Source: Porphyrobacter sp.
Lineage (GTDB): Bacteria > Pseudomonadota > Alphaproteobacteria > Sphingomonadales > Sphingomonadaceae
Assembly (NCBI GenBank): GCA_018991295.1
Contig: JAGKSZ010000076.1
Location: 1-8,233, forward strand
DNA length: 8,233 nucleotides
Direction of reading: 5' to 3'
Both the position numbers and the translations under genes were made by a program. Numbering within the stretch: position 1 is the stretch's first letter; the number at the start of each line of letters is the position of its first letter. Under the pieces are notes generated by a model, which saw nothing but the letters and a program-made list of their open reading frames with translations, did not search any database and had not been told where the DNA came from. Of this stretch, positions 1-6,842 are shown in pieces.

Positions 1-1004
1 TGATCATCGCGATCGGGACGGCCTTTGCCGCGCGCAGCATCTTCGCCGGAGGCGCTGCCCCCGATGCCAACGCCGCCGCTGTGCCCACTGGCCCGCGCGT
101 GCTGGTTGCCAAGCGGGCGCTGACCGCAGGCACGATCATCACGGCTGATGCGCTGGCCTTCCAGCCCTGGCCCCAGGAACTGGTGCAGGACGCCTACTTC
201 CTCGACGGCGAGGCCGACATGAACAAGCTGCTCGGCACTGTCGTGCGCTATCCGATCACCGCTGGTGAACCGGTGACGCAAGGCTCGCTGGTGGCCCCGG
301 GCGACCGCGGGTTCCTGGCTGCGGCTCTCGGGCCGGGCATGCGCGCTGTCACCGTGCCGGTTTCGGCCACCACCGGGGTTGCCGGCTTTGTCTTCGCCGG
401 CGACCGGGTGGATCTGGTGCTGACGCAAGCGATCGAAGGCGCGGACCAGTCCGCCCCGCTCAAGACCGCCGAGACCGTGCTGCGCAACCTGCGCGTACTG
501 GCCACCGACCAGGCTGTCGAAAAGAAGGTGGACGAGAACGGCAAGACCGAAGTCACCGAATTCCGCACCGTCACGCTCGAAGTGACGCCCAAGATCGCGG
601 AAAAGATCGCGGTCGCCCAGACCATCGGCACGCTCAGCCTGGCGCTGCGCTCGATCTCGGACAGCCAGTCCGAACTCGAACGGGCCGTGGCTGCGGGCGA
701 TGTCCAGATCCCCGAAGGCGCCACGCCCGAACAGGAAGAGCGCATGCTCAAGGCCGCGATGGCGCGTCCGATCGACAAGGGCACGACCTTCGTGACCGGC
801 GGCGATGTGTCGCGCTTCCAGCGCACCACCGTGCCGCCCAAGAATGCGCCGCAGCAATATGCCGCGCCCGCAGCTGCCCCCGCGGCAGCCTCGGCCGGCT
901 CCGCGGCGGCGCCCGTCTACAAGGGTCCGAGCGTGCGGGTGACCCGCGGCAAGGAAACCACCGAAACGCCCGTCAGCAAGACCGGCGCCGCAGCGATCAA
1001 GTGA
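1..1004 (+). CDS. cpaB: Flp pilus assembly protein CpaB (RcpC), 5'-truncated by window edge
   Basis: CpaB/RcpC is an inner-membrane-anchored periplasmic protein of the Flp/Tad pilus, thought to link the secretin to the inner-membrane machinery. The frame is open from position 3 to a TGA at 1002-1004 (333 visible codons). The first visible residues (IIAIGTAFAARSIF) are the end of an N-terminal membrane anchor, so the true start lies a short way upstream. The GTG at 81 is therefore only an internal valine. Next comes a SAF-type domain (visible residues about 29-100, from PRVLVAKRALTAGTII), then the RcpC core. The core includes AVTVPVSATTGVAGFVFAGD at about 115-134 and a TVTLEVTPKIAEKIAVAQ stretch near 190-206. 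The C-terminal 70 or so residues are Ala/Pro-rich and probably disordered. The gene lies 14 nt before cpaC, as in most cpa operons. Identification is firm; only the start is missing. Confidence 0.93.
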   Translation, partial: IIAIGTAFAARSIFAGGAAPDANAAAVPTGPRVLVAKRALTAGTIITADALAFQPWPQELVQDAYFLDGEADMNKLLGTVVRYPITAGEPVTQGSLVAPGDRGFLAAALGPGMRAVTVPVSATTGVAGFVFAGDRVDLVLTQAIEGADQSAPLKTAETVLRNLRVLATDQAVEKKVDENGKTEVTEFRTVTLEVTPKIAEKIAVAQTIGTLSLALRSISDSQSELERAVAAGDVQIPEGATPEQEERMLKAAMARPIDKGTTFVTGGDVSRFQRTTVPPKNAPQQYAAPAAAPAAASAGSAAAPVYKGPSVRVTRGKETTETPVSKTGAAAIK

Positions 1005-1010
1005 GGGGGG
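1003..1010 (+). promoter_or_regulatory. Ribosome binding site of cpaC
   Basis: A purine-rich GAGGGGGG run overlaps the cpaB stop codon and lies 8 nt before the ATG at 1019. It supports ATG 1019 over the in-frame GTG at 1001. The GTG would add six residues (MRGGKP) in front of an otherwise clean signal peptide and would have no room for this site. Confidence 0.6.
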
Positions 1011-1018
1011 GTAAACCC

Positions 1019-2668
1019 ATGACACGCAAGTTCAAATTGAAGCTGCTGGTGGCCGCCATGGCCGCAGTGCCGATGGCCGCGATGCCCGCCACCACGGCAA
1101 TCGCGCAGCAGGTCGTCCGCCCCTCGCAGGAAATCGTCCTGTCGATCGGCAAGGGCGAACTGGTGACCGTGCCCGGCACGATGGCCGATGTCTTCGTGGC
1201 CAACGAAGAAGTCGCTGATGTGCAGGTGAAATCACAGCGCCAGCTGTATGTCTTCGGCAAATCGGGCGGCGAGACCACGATCTACGCAAGCAACGAACGC
1301 GGCGATGTGATATTTTCGGCCAATATCCGGGTCGGCTCGAACATCGGCAGCATCGATCAGATGCTCGCCATGGCGATGCCCGATGCCAAGGTGAGCGTGG
1401 CGACGATGGGTGCCAACACCGTGCTGCTGACCGGCACCGTGGGCGCCCCGGAAGATGCAGCCGAGGCCGAACGCCTTGTGCAGGCCTTCCTTGGCAAGGA
1501 AGCCAATGTCATCAGCCGCCTGCGCACCGCAACCCCGCTGCAGGTCAATCTCCAGGTCAAGATTGCCGAAGTGAACCGCAGCCTGCTGCGCAACATCGGC
1601 GGCAATCTGCAATCCTTCGACACCACGGGCGGGTTCCGCTTCGGGGTCGGCACCGGCGGGCGCCGGATCGTCAATGGCGATTACGGCCTTGGCGGACCCT
1701 TTGCCACCGGCAACGGGATTGCCAACCCGACCATCACGGTCCCCGTGATCGGTCCCAATGGTCTGCCGCTGTTCGGTCAGGATGGCCAGCCGATCACCCG
1801 TGAAATCCTCGGCACCGCAGTCAACAGCAATGACGGCACCACGCTGTCGGGCCTTGGCCGCCTGTTCGGCATGGACATGCTGGGCGCGCTCGATCTGTCG
1901 GAGCGGCTGGGTCTGGTGACGACCATCACCGAGCCCAACCTCCCTCCCCTTTGGGGTGAAACCGCCACTTTCCTTGCGGGCGGCGAGTCCCCGATCCCGA
2001 TTGCGCAGGGGCTTGGTCAGGTGACCGTGCAGTTCCGCCAGTTCGGCGTCAGCCTCGCCTATACGCCCACGGTGCTTTCGAACGGCCGCATCTCGATGCG
2101 GGTGCGCCCGGAAGTCTCCGAACTGTCAACCAATGGCGCGATTTCGCTCAATGGTTTCCAGGTTCCCTCGATCACCACCCGCCGCACCGAAACCACGGTG
2201 GAGCTGGGTTCGGGGCAGAGCTTCATGATCGCCGGGCTGATGAGCGCCAATGCGCAGAACCTGCTCGACAAGGCGCCGGGCGTTGGTGACGTGCCGATCC
2301 TTGGCAACCTGTTCCGCAGCCGCGAGTTCCGCAAGGGCGAAACCGAGCTGGTGATCATCGTCACCCCCTATCTGGTCAAGCCGGTGGACGCCAAGGACAT
2401 CAAGCTGCCCACTGATGGCTATCGTTCCGCCAGCGAGCTCGGCCAGCTGCTCGGTTATCAGGAAAACGCGGGCGTTTCGGGCGAACAGCGCCCGCTGCCG
2501 AGCGCCGCGCAGCCCGATCCGCCGCAGCCCAAGGTGAGCGCCGCCGATCCGGCCGCGATCGTGCCTACTGCGCCTGCAAAGCCGCGCAGTGCCGAAAAGA
2601 AAGCCCGCCGTCCCGAACGCGCTGCCAAGGCTGATGCCGCCGCTGCCGCTCCGGGCTTCAGCCTCTAA
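1019..2668 (+). CDS. cpaC: Flp pilus outer-membrane secretin CpaC (RcpA)
   Basis: CpaC/RcpA forms the multimeric outer-membrane channel through which the Flp pilus leaves the cell. The 549-residue product starts with a signal peptide: basic n-region MTRKFKLK, an Ala/Met-rich core, and a likely cut after AIA at residue 29. A pilus-secretin N-terminal domain follows (about 33-105, with LSIGKGELVTVPG), then a BON-like domain (about 110-170). The secretin core spans about 295-455 and carries the family signature: VELGSGQSFMIAGL at 394-407, GVGDVPILGNLFRS at 421-434 and ETELVIIVTPYLV at 441-453. A Gly/Asn-rich insert at about 205-275 precedes the core. A Pro/Ala/Lys-rich tail (about 456-549) follows it and is probably unstructured. 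The gene sits between cpaB (14 nt upstream) and cpaD (19 nt downstream). The family call is very secure. Confidence 0.96.
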   Translation: MTRKFKLKLLVAAMAAVPMAAMPATTAIAQQVVRPSQEIVLSIGKGELVTVPGTMADVFVANEEVADVQVKSQRQLYVFGKSGGETTIYASNERGDVIFSANIRVGSNIGSIDQMLAMAMPDAKVSVATMGANTVLLTGTVGAPEDAAEAERLVQAFLGKEANVISRLRTATPLQVNLQVKIAEVNRSLLRNIGGNLQSFDTTGGFRFGVGTGGRRIVNGDYGLGGPFATGNGIANPTITVPVIGPNGLPLFGQDGQPITREILGTAVNSNDGTTLSGLGRLFGMDMLGALDLSERLGLVTTITEPNLPPLWGETATFLAGGESPIPIAQGLGQVTVQFRQFGVSLAYTPTVLSNGRISMRVRPEVSELSTNGAISLNGFQVPSITTRRTETTVELGSGQSFMIAGLMSANAQNLLDKAPGVGDVPILGNLFRSREFRKGETELVIIVTPYLVKPVDAKDIKLPTDGYRSASELGQLLGYQENAGVSGEQRPLPSAAQPDPPQPKVSAADPAAIVPTAPAKPRSAEKKARRPERAAKADAAAAAPGFSL

Positions 2669-2687
2669 TCCGAGAAAGGTGCCTCAG

Positions 2688-3374
2688 ATGCCGAATGCAC
2701 GATCAAGCCGGCTGGCCCGCGTGCCTGCCCTCACTCTCGTGGCGATGCTGGGCCTTGGCCTTGCGGGCTGCGGCGGGATGCCGACCAACACTTCGCTCTA
2801 CAGCGTCAAGCAGCCGGTGGTGGAACGCACCAACATGGTGCTCGATGTGAACACCAATGGCGGCGGCCTGCCGATTTCCGAACAGCAGCGCCTCAATGGC
2901 TGGTTCGAGACGATGAACCTTCGCTATGGTGATCGTATCGCGATCGAGAACCCCGGCCAGAACCCGGCGGTGACGAACGCGATCCGCGATCTGGCGTCGC
3001 GTTACGGGCTGCTCTTGAGCGATACCGCGCCGGTGACGGCGGGCTATCTCCAGCCGGGTCAGGCGCGCGTGGTCATCACCCGCACCACCGCCAGTGTGCC
3101 GGGCTGCCCCGACTGGTCGGCCAAGTCCGACATGAACTACACCAACGGCACCAGCCCCAATTTCGGCTGCGCGGTGAACAGCAATCTGGCCGCGATGGTC
3201 GCTGATCCGCAGGACCTGCTCGAAGGCAAGAAGGGTTCGGGCGAGACTGTGATCGCTACCTCGAACAAGGCGATTTCGACCTATCGTGACATGGAACCGA
3301 CCGGCAAGGGCGGGCTGCAGGATGCTGGCGCAGCCGGCGGTGGCGGCGGCGGCAACGGCGGAGGAGGTAACTAA
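2688..3374 (+). CDS. cpaD: Flp pilus assembly lipoprotein CpaD (RcpB-like)
   Basis: CpaD is a periplasmic/outer-membrane lipoprotein of alphaproteobacterial Flp pili, believed to help the CpaC secretin assemble or stay in the outer membrane. The 228-residue product has a lipoprotein signal: Arg-containing n-region, hydrophobic core and lipobox LAGC with the lipidated cysteine at 28. Family-like segments follow: PVVERTNMVLDVN (43-55), LPISEQQRLNGWFETMNLRYG (61-81), and a C-terminal block with Cys140 (PGCPDW) and Cys161 (NFGCAVNSNLAAMVADP). The two cysteines could form a disulfide. The protein ends in a glycine-rich tail (about 217-228). ATG 2688 is chosen because AAAGG at 2675-2679 lies 8 nt upstream and the signal peptide begins there. 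The open frame reaches back to 2589 inside cpaC, but that extension would destroy the lipoprotein signal. cpaE begins only 3 nt downstream. Confidence 0.92.
   Translation: MPNARSSRLARVPALTLVAMLGLGLAGCGGMPTNTSLYSVKQPVVERTNMVLDVNTNGGGLPISEQQRLNGWFETMNLRYGDRIAIENPGQNPAVTNAIRDLASRYGLLLSDTAPVTAGYLQPGQARVVITRTTASVPGCPDWSAKSDMNYTNGTSPNFGCAVNSNLAAMVADPQDLLEGKKGSGETVIATSNKAISTYRDMEPTGKGGLQDAGAAGGGGGGNGGGGN
3360..3368 (+). promoter_or_regulatory. Strong ribosome binding site of cpaE inside the cpaD glycine tail
   Basis: GGAGGAGGT is a near-perfect anti-16S match and ends 9 nt before the cpaE ATG at 3378. The same bases encode the last glycines of CpaD, so the CpaD tail and the cpaE translation signal share sequence. 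Confidence 0.7.
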
Positions 3375-3377
3375 GCC

Positions 3378-4658
3378 ATGAATGCTCCCTGGAAATCCGG
3401 CATCCCCGGCAACCGCGATCCCTTCTCGGCCTATATCTGCGATGACAATGCGCTGGACGTGATCCGTCCGGTGGTGATCGAACTGGGCTGGGCTCCGGAA
3501 AAGTGCAACAAGGGCGGCCTGCGCAACGCGGTGCAATCCCTGTCGGTCAGCGCGTCTCCGGCGATCCTGATGGTCGACCTGTCCGAGAGCGGCGATCCGC
3601 TCAACGATATCAACGCGCTGGCAGAGGTGTGCGAACCGGGCACCGTGGTGATCGCTGTGGGCCAGGTCAATGACGTGCGCCTCTACCGCGATCTGCTGGC
3701 AAGCGGCATTCACGATTACCTGCTCAAGCCGCTGTCGCCGCAGCAGGTGCACGATGCGCTCAATCAGGCGCTGGCAGTGTTCATGAGCCCCAAGGCCGGC
3801 GATGCCGATGCGGCCAAGCGCCACATCTCCACCGCCGTGGTCGGCACCCGCGGGGGCGTGGGCGCATCGACGCTGGCGACTTCGCTTGCCTGGCTGTTTT
3901 CCGAACAGCACAAGGCGCCCACCGCGCTGCTCGATCTGGATGTCCACTTCGGCACCGGCGCGCTGGCGCTCGATCTGGAGCCGGGCCGCGGCCTGACCGA
4001 CGCGATCGAGAACCCGAGTCGCATTGACCCGTTGTTCATCGAACGCGCGATGGTGCGGGCAGGCGACAACCTGTCGATCCTGTCGGCCGAAGCCCCGATC
4101 AACCAGCCGCTGATGACCGATGGTTCGGCCTTTGTGCAGCTGGAAGATGAATTCCGGCAGGCCTTCGAAATGACGGTCATCGATCTGCCGCGCAACATGC
4201 TGATCAACTTCCCCCAGCTGCTGGCGGATGTGAATCTGGTGGTGCTGACCTGCGAACTGACGCTGGCCTCGGCGCGCGACACGATCCGGATCCTGTCGTG
4301 GCTCAAGACCAACGCCAGCCACGCTCACCCGATGATCGTCGCCAACAAGGTGCAGCCTGCGCTGGCAGAAATCAGCAAGGCCGATTTCGAAGCCTCGATC
4401 GAACGCAAGGTCGATTTTCTGGTGCCCTATGACATCAAGGCGGCCTCCAACGCGGCCAAGCTGGGTCAGGTGTTCGTCGATGCCAACCGTTCGAGCAAGG
4501 CGACCGCGGCCATCCGTCAGATCGCTGAACGCGTGATGGGCGTGAGCGCCGAGGATATGGCCGCCGCCGCGAGCGAGAAGAAGTCGCTGCTGGGCAACTT
4601 CGATCTCAAATCGCTGCTGGCCAAGAAGGCCAAGAACGAGCCCGCAGCGGCAGAGTAA
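3378..4658 (+). CDS. cpaE: Flp pilus localisation protein CpaE (TadZ), receiver-like plus ParA/MinD-type domain
   Basis: CpaE/TadZ is a cytoplasmic, membrane-associated MinD/ParA-superfamily protein that places the Flp machinery, often at a pole. The 426-residue product has two parts. Residues about 16-135 resemble a response-regulator receiver: acidic pair D22/D23 after the first strand, D67 at the phosphoacceptor spacing, and K117 in LLKPL. The usual Ser/Thr is replaced by glycine near 95. Residues about 150-390 are the ATPase-like domain: deviant P-loop RGGVGAST at 158-165, LLDLDVHFG at 184-192 and a Walker-B-like VIDLP at 267-271. The P-loop lysine position is Ala163 and the KGG lysine is Arg158, so nucleotide hydrolysis may be weak or absent; loss of P-loop lysine is known in some TadZ/CpaE proteins. 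The tail is Lys/Ala-rich. ATG 3378 is supported by GGAGGAGG nine nt upstream. Confidence 0.93.
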   Translation: MNAPWKSGIPGNRDPFSAYICDDNALDVIRPVVIELGWAPEKCNKGGLRNAVQSLSVSASPAILMVDLSESGDPLNDINALAEVCEPGTVVIAVGQVNDVRLYRDLLASGIHDYLLKPLSPQQVHDALNQALAVFMSPKAGDADAAKRHISTAVVGTRGGVGASTLATSLAWLFSEQHKAPTALLDLDVHFGTGALALDLEPGRGLTDAIENPSRIDPLFIERAMVRAGDNLSILSAEAPINQPLMTDGSAFVQLEDEFRQAFEMTVIDLPRNMLINFPQLLADVNLVVLTCELTLASARDTIRILSWLKTNASHAHPMIVANKVQPALAEISKADFEASIERKVDFLVPYDIKAASNAAKLGQVFVDANRSSKATAAIRQIAERVMGVSAEDMAAAASEKKSLLGNFDLKSLLAKKAKNEPAAAE

Positions 4659-4663
4659 GGGCA

Positions 4664-4708
4664 CGATTGCCGGGGGCAACGGCGATGCGCCCTGCCCCCA
4701 GGCAATCG
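4664..4708 (+). other. Large intercistronic hairpin after cpaE
   Basis: CGATTGCC plus GGGGGC (4664-4677) pairs with GCCCCC (4694-4699) and GGCAATCG (4701-4708). This gives a 14-bp GC-rich stem with a single bulged A at 4700. Inside it, GGCG (4681-4684) can pair with CGCC (4688-4691) as an apical stem. No T-tract follows, so it is not a clean intrinsic terminator. RNA processing, 3'-end protection of the upstream message, or attenuation are possible roles; this is inference from structure only. Confidence 0.55.
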
Positions 4709-4727
4709 GTCCGGTTGAATGACGGCC

Positions 4728-4746
4728 CGGCGCACCGCTTGCGCCG
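4728..4746 (+). other. Second small hairpin just before tadB
   Basis: CGGCGCA (4728-4734) pairs with TGCGCCG (4740-4746) around a 5-nt loop. It ends 4 nt before the upstream in-frame ATG of tadB (4750) and 10 nt before the Shine-Dalgarno of the preferred start (4774). Such 7-bp GC stems arise often by chance in GC-rich DNA; the position is what makes it worth recording. Confidence 0.35.
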
Positions 4747-4755
4747 CCGATGAAC

Positions 4756-4764
4756 GAGGCAGGA
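4756..4764 (+). promoter_or_regulatory. Ribosome binding site of tadB
   Basis: GAGGCAGGA ends 9 nt before ATG 4774. It lies downstream of the alternative in-frame ATG at 4750 and so favours the shorter TadB that begins MDFFQTLL. Confidence 0.55.
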
Positions 4765-4773
4765 AACCACGGC

Positions 4774-5745
4774 ATGGACTTCTTCCAAACCCTGCTGATC
4801 ACGCTGGTGATCTTTTCCGTGCTGGTCATGGGCTATGCCCTGATCGCAGGGTCAGGCGTGGCCAAGGCTCAGAAGCGCCGCATGGAAGCGTTGCGCCTGC
4901 GCCATTCCGAAAGCCTCGATGCCAAGGTCGATGCCCAGTTCAAGCGCGCATTGGCGGCCCGCAAGCCCAAGACCTTCAAGGTCGCAGGCTCGGGCTCGCG
5001 GGTCGAGGCGCTGGCCGTGCGCCTCAACCGCACCGGCAAAAGCTGGACTGTGACGCAGTACCTTTATGCCTCGCTCGGGCTTGGCATCGGGATTGCGGTG
5101 CTGATCTTCGTCTTCAGCCGCGCCCCGCTGCTGGCGCTGGGCGTGGGCCTGTTCATCGGCGCGGGCCTGCCGCACATGGTGGTCGGCCACCTCATCAAGA
5201 AGCGCACCAACGCCTTCATCACCAAGTTCCCCGACGGGATCGAACTTCTGGTGCGCGGCCTCAGATCGGGCCTTCCGGTCACCGAGACGCTCCAGATCGT
5301 ATCGAGCGAAGTGCCCGGCCCGGTGGGCTATGAATTCAAGACCGTGATCGACCGCATCAAGGTCGGCAAGACCATGGAGGACGCCCTCCAGGACACCGCC
5401 GACAAGCTCGGGATTGCCGAATTCAACTTCTTCACGATCACGCTGGCGATCCAGCGCGAGACCGGGGGCAACCTTGCCGAAACCCTGTCGAACCTTGCCA
5501 ACGTGCTGCGCCAGCGCGCCCAGATGAAGCTGAAGATCAAGGCGATGAGCTCGGAATCCAAGGCCTCGGCCTACATTGTGGGTTCGCTGCCGTTCCTGGT
5601 GTTCTTCGCCATTCTCTACATCAATCCGAACTACATGCTGACCTTCTTCACCGATGATCGCCTGATCGTTGCCGGGCTGGGAGCAGGCGTGTGGATGGGC
5701 ATCGGCGTGTTCATCATGGCCAAGATGGTCAACTTCGAGATCTGA
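4774..5745 (+). CDS. tadB: Flp pilus inner-membrane platform protein TadB (CpaG)
   Basis: TadB is a GspF-like polytopic inner-membrane protein. With TadC it forms the platform on which the CpaF/TadA ATPase drives Flp pilin polymerisation. The 323-residue product has an N-terminal membrane helix (about 6-26), a basic cytoplasmic stretch (about 30-92), a long hydrophobic pair (about 96-138), the T2SSF/GspF domain (about 148-285, starting KFPDGIELLVRGLRSGLPV and including AIQRETGGNLAETL), and closing helices at about 266-283 and 297-316. ATG 4774 is preferred because of the purine-rich site at 4756-4764; ATG 4750 would add eight residues (MNEAGNHG). The gene follows cpaE after 115 nt, with no cpaF between them, and precedes tadC by 18 nt. 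TadB and TadC share the (F/L)PD...LLV...(S/A)GL motif, so they are visible paralogues. Confidence 0.93.
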   Translation: MDFFQTLLITLVIFSVLVMGYALIAGSGVAKAQKRRMEALRLRHSESLDAKVDAQFKRALAARKPKTFKVAGSGSRVEALAVRLNRTGKSWTVTQYLYASLGLGIGIAVLIFVFSRAPLLALGVGLFIGAGLPHMVVGHLIKKRTNAFITKFPDGIELLVRGLRSGLPVTETLQIVSSEVPGPVGYEFKTVIDRIKVGKTMEDALQDTADKLGIAEFNFFTITLAIQRETGGNLAETLSNLANVLRQRAQMKLKIKAMSSESKASAYIVGSLPFLVFFAILYINPNYMLTFFTDDRLIVAGLGAGVWMGIGVFIMAKMVNFEI

Positions 5746-5763
5746 CGGGCGGGGAACAGACAC

Positions 5764-6774
5764 ATGATCGATCAACCCACCGGCCCGATACTGCTTGGTT
5801 TCGACGTTATCCTCGTCGGCACCTTGCTGGTTGGCCTTGCCGCCTTTGCCGCGATGCTGGCGGTCTATGCCGCCATCACGATCCGCGATCCGATGGCCAA
5901 GCGCGTCAAGGCGCTGGAGGCGCGGCGCGAACAGCTGAAGGCCGGCATCGTCACCGCGTCGAGCAAGAAGCGCAACAGCCTGGTGCGCCGCACCGACACG
6001 ACCGACAAGGTCAAATCGAGCCTCGATCGGCTCAACGTCCTTCAGGACAGCCAGATCAAGATCATCCAGCAGAAGCTGGCCCATGCAGGTTACCGCAACA
6101 AGGAACTGGCGGTGCTCATCATCGGCGCCCGCGCAATCCTGCCGCTGGTCGTCGGCGGGGTGATGGGGCTGCTTATCTACGTCGTCGAATTCTGGCCCGA
6201 CTGGGGTCCGATGACCCGGCTGGGCGCCTTCGCGATGTCGGTGTTCCTTTCCTACAAGGGCCCGGAAATCTTCCTCAGCAACAAGGCGACCAAGCGCACC
6301 AAGGAAATCCAGAAGGGCCTTCCCGATGCGCTCGATCTGCTCGTGATCTGCGCCGAGGCCGGCCTGACGGTGGACGCTGCCTTCAACCGCGTCGCCAAGG
6401 AACTGGGCCGCGCCTATCCCGAACTGGGCGATGAATTCGCCCTGACCGCGATCGAGCTCTCGTTCCTCAACGAACGGCGCATGGCGTTCAACAACCTGGC
6501 CTACCGCGTCAATCTGGAAGCGGTGAAGGGCGTGGTGACGACCATGATCCAGACCGAACGCTACGGCACCCCGCTGGCCAGCGCGCTGCGGGTCCTCTCG
6601 GCCGAGTTCCGCAACGAGCGCATGATGCGCGCCGAGGAAAAGGCCGCGCGTCTGCCCGCGATCATGACCGTGCCGCTGATCGTGTTCATTCTGCCCACGC
6701 TGTTCGTCGTCATTCTGGGCCCGGCGGCCTGTTCGATCTCGGACAACCTCGTGAACAACAACCCGACTGGCTAG
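5764..6774 (+). CDS. tadC: Flp pilus inner-membrane platform protein TadC (CpaH)
   Basis: TadC is the second GspF-like platform protein of the Flp pilus, partner of TadB. The 336-residue product has an N-terminal membrane helix (about 14-38), a charged cytoplasmic segment (about 41-112), a hydrophobic region (about 113-165), and the T2SSF domain (about 183-315) beginning LPDALDLLVICAEAGLTVDAA. That domain includes ELSFLNERRMAFNNLAYR (231-248) and TERYGTPLASALRVLSAEFR (264-283). A final membrane helix (about 298-320) leads into a GPAACSISD end typical of the family. ATG 5764 is preceded by GGGGA (5751-5755) with 8 nt spacing. It is the last pilus gene: a hairpin and a convergent gene follow, with no tadD or tadE/G-like gene on this side. 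Confidence 0.93.
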   Translation: MIDQPTGPILLGFDVILVGTLLVGLAAFAAMLAVYAAITIRDPMAKRVKALEARREQLKAGIVTASSKKRNSLVRRTDTTDKVKSSLDRLNVLQDSQIKIIQQKLAHAGYRNKELAVLIIGARAILPLVVGGVMGLLIYVVEFWPDWGPMTRLGAFAMSVFLSYKGPEIFLSNKATKRTKEIQKGLPDALDLLVICAEAGLTVDAAFNRVAKELGRAYPELGDEFALTAIELSFLNERRMAFNNLAYRVNLEAVKGVVTTMIQTERYGTPLASALRVLSAEFRNERMMRAEEKAARLPAIMTVPLIVFILPTLFVVILGPAACSISDNLVNNNPTG

Positions 6775-6797
6775 ACCGCCAGGCTGGTTACCCGGGC

Positions 6798-6835
6798 AAG
6801 GGCCGGTATGCGGTGGACATCGCATACCGGCCCTT
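6798..6835. terminator. Candidate bidirectional terminator between tadC and the marR-family gene
   Basis: AAGGGCCGGTATGCG (6798-6812) is perfectly repeated in inverse at 6821-6835 around an 8-nt centre. In the plus-strand RNA the stem can extend two more pairs (one G-U) to a GGAC tetraloop. It lies 23 nt after the tadC stop and 7 nt after the stop of the convergent marR-family gene. The flanking T content is poor (the + strand runs into CGCTGTTT), so it may act as a weak intrinsic terminator or a 3'-end stabiliser for both transcripts. Confidence 0.7.
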
Positions 6836-6842
6836 CGCTGTT

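Noticed and set aside
81..1004. CpaB starting at the GTG at 81
   Set aside because: The frame is open upstream to the window edge and encodes the end of the expected membrane anchor, so the gene begins outside the window.
2589..2687. Extended CpaD start inside cpaC
   Set aside because: It would bury the lipoprotein signal peptide behind 33 extra residues; ATG 2688 has its own ribosome site.
2703..4829. 708-codon open frame on the minus strand opposite cpaD and cpaE
   Set aside because: It is antisense to two confidently identified pilus genes, its translation is His/Arg/Gln-rich low-complexity sequence with no recognisable domain, and such frames are common opposite GC-rich genes.
4719..5333. 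204-codon plus-strand frame overlapping the start of tadB
   Set aside because: It overlaps TadB in another frame, is Arg/Pro/Gly-rich, and has no cpaF-like motifs, so it is not a remnant of the missing ATPase.
5691..6434. 247-codon plus-strand frame across the tadB-tadC junction
   Set aside because: It is an out-of-frame reading of TadC with Arg/Gly/His-rich composition; TadC itself is clearly the coding frame.
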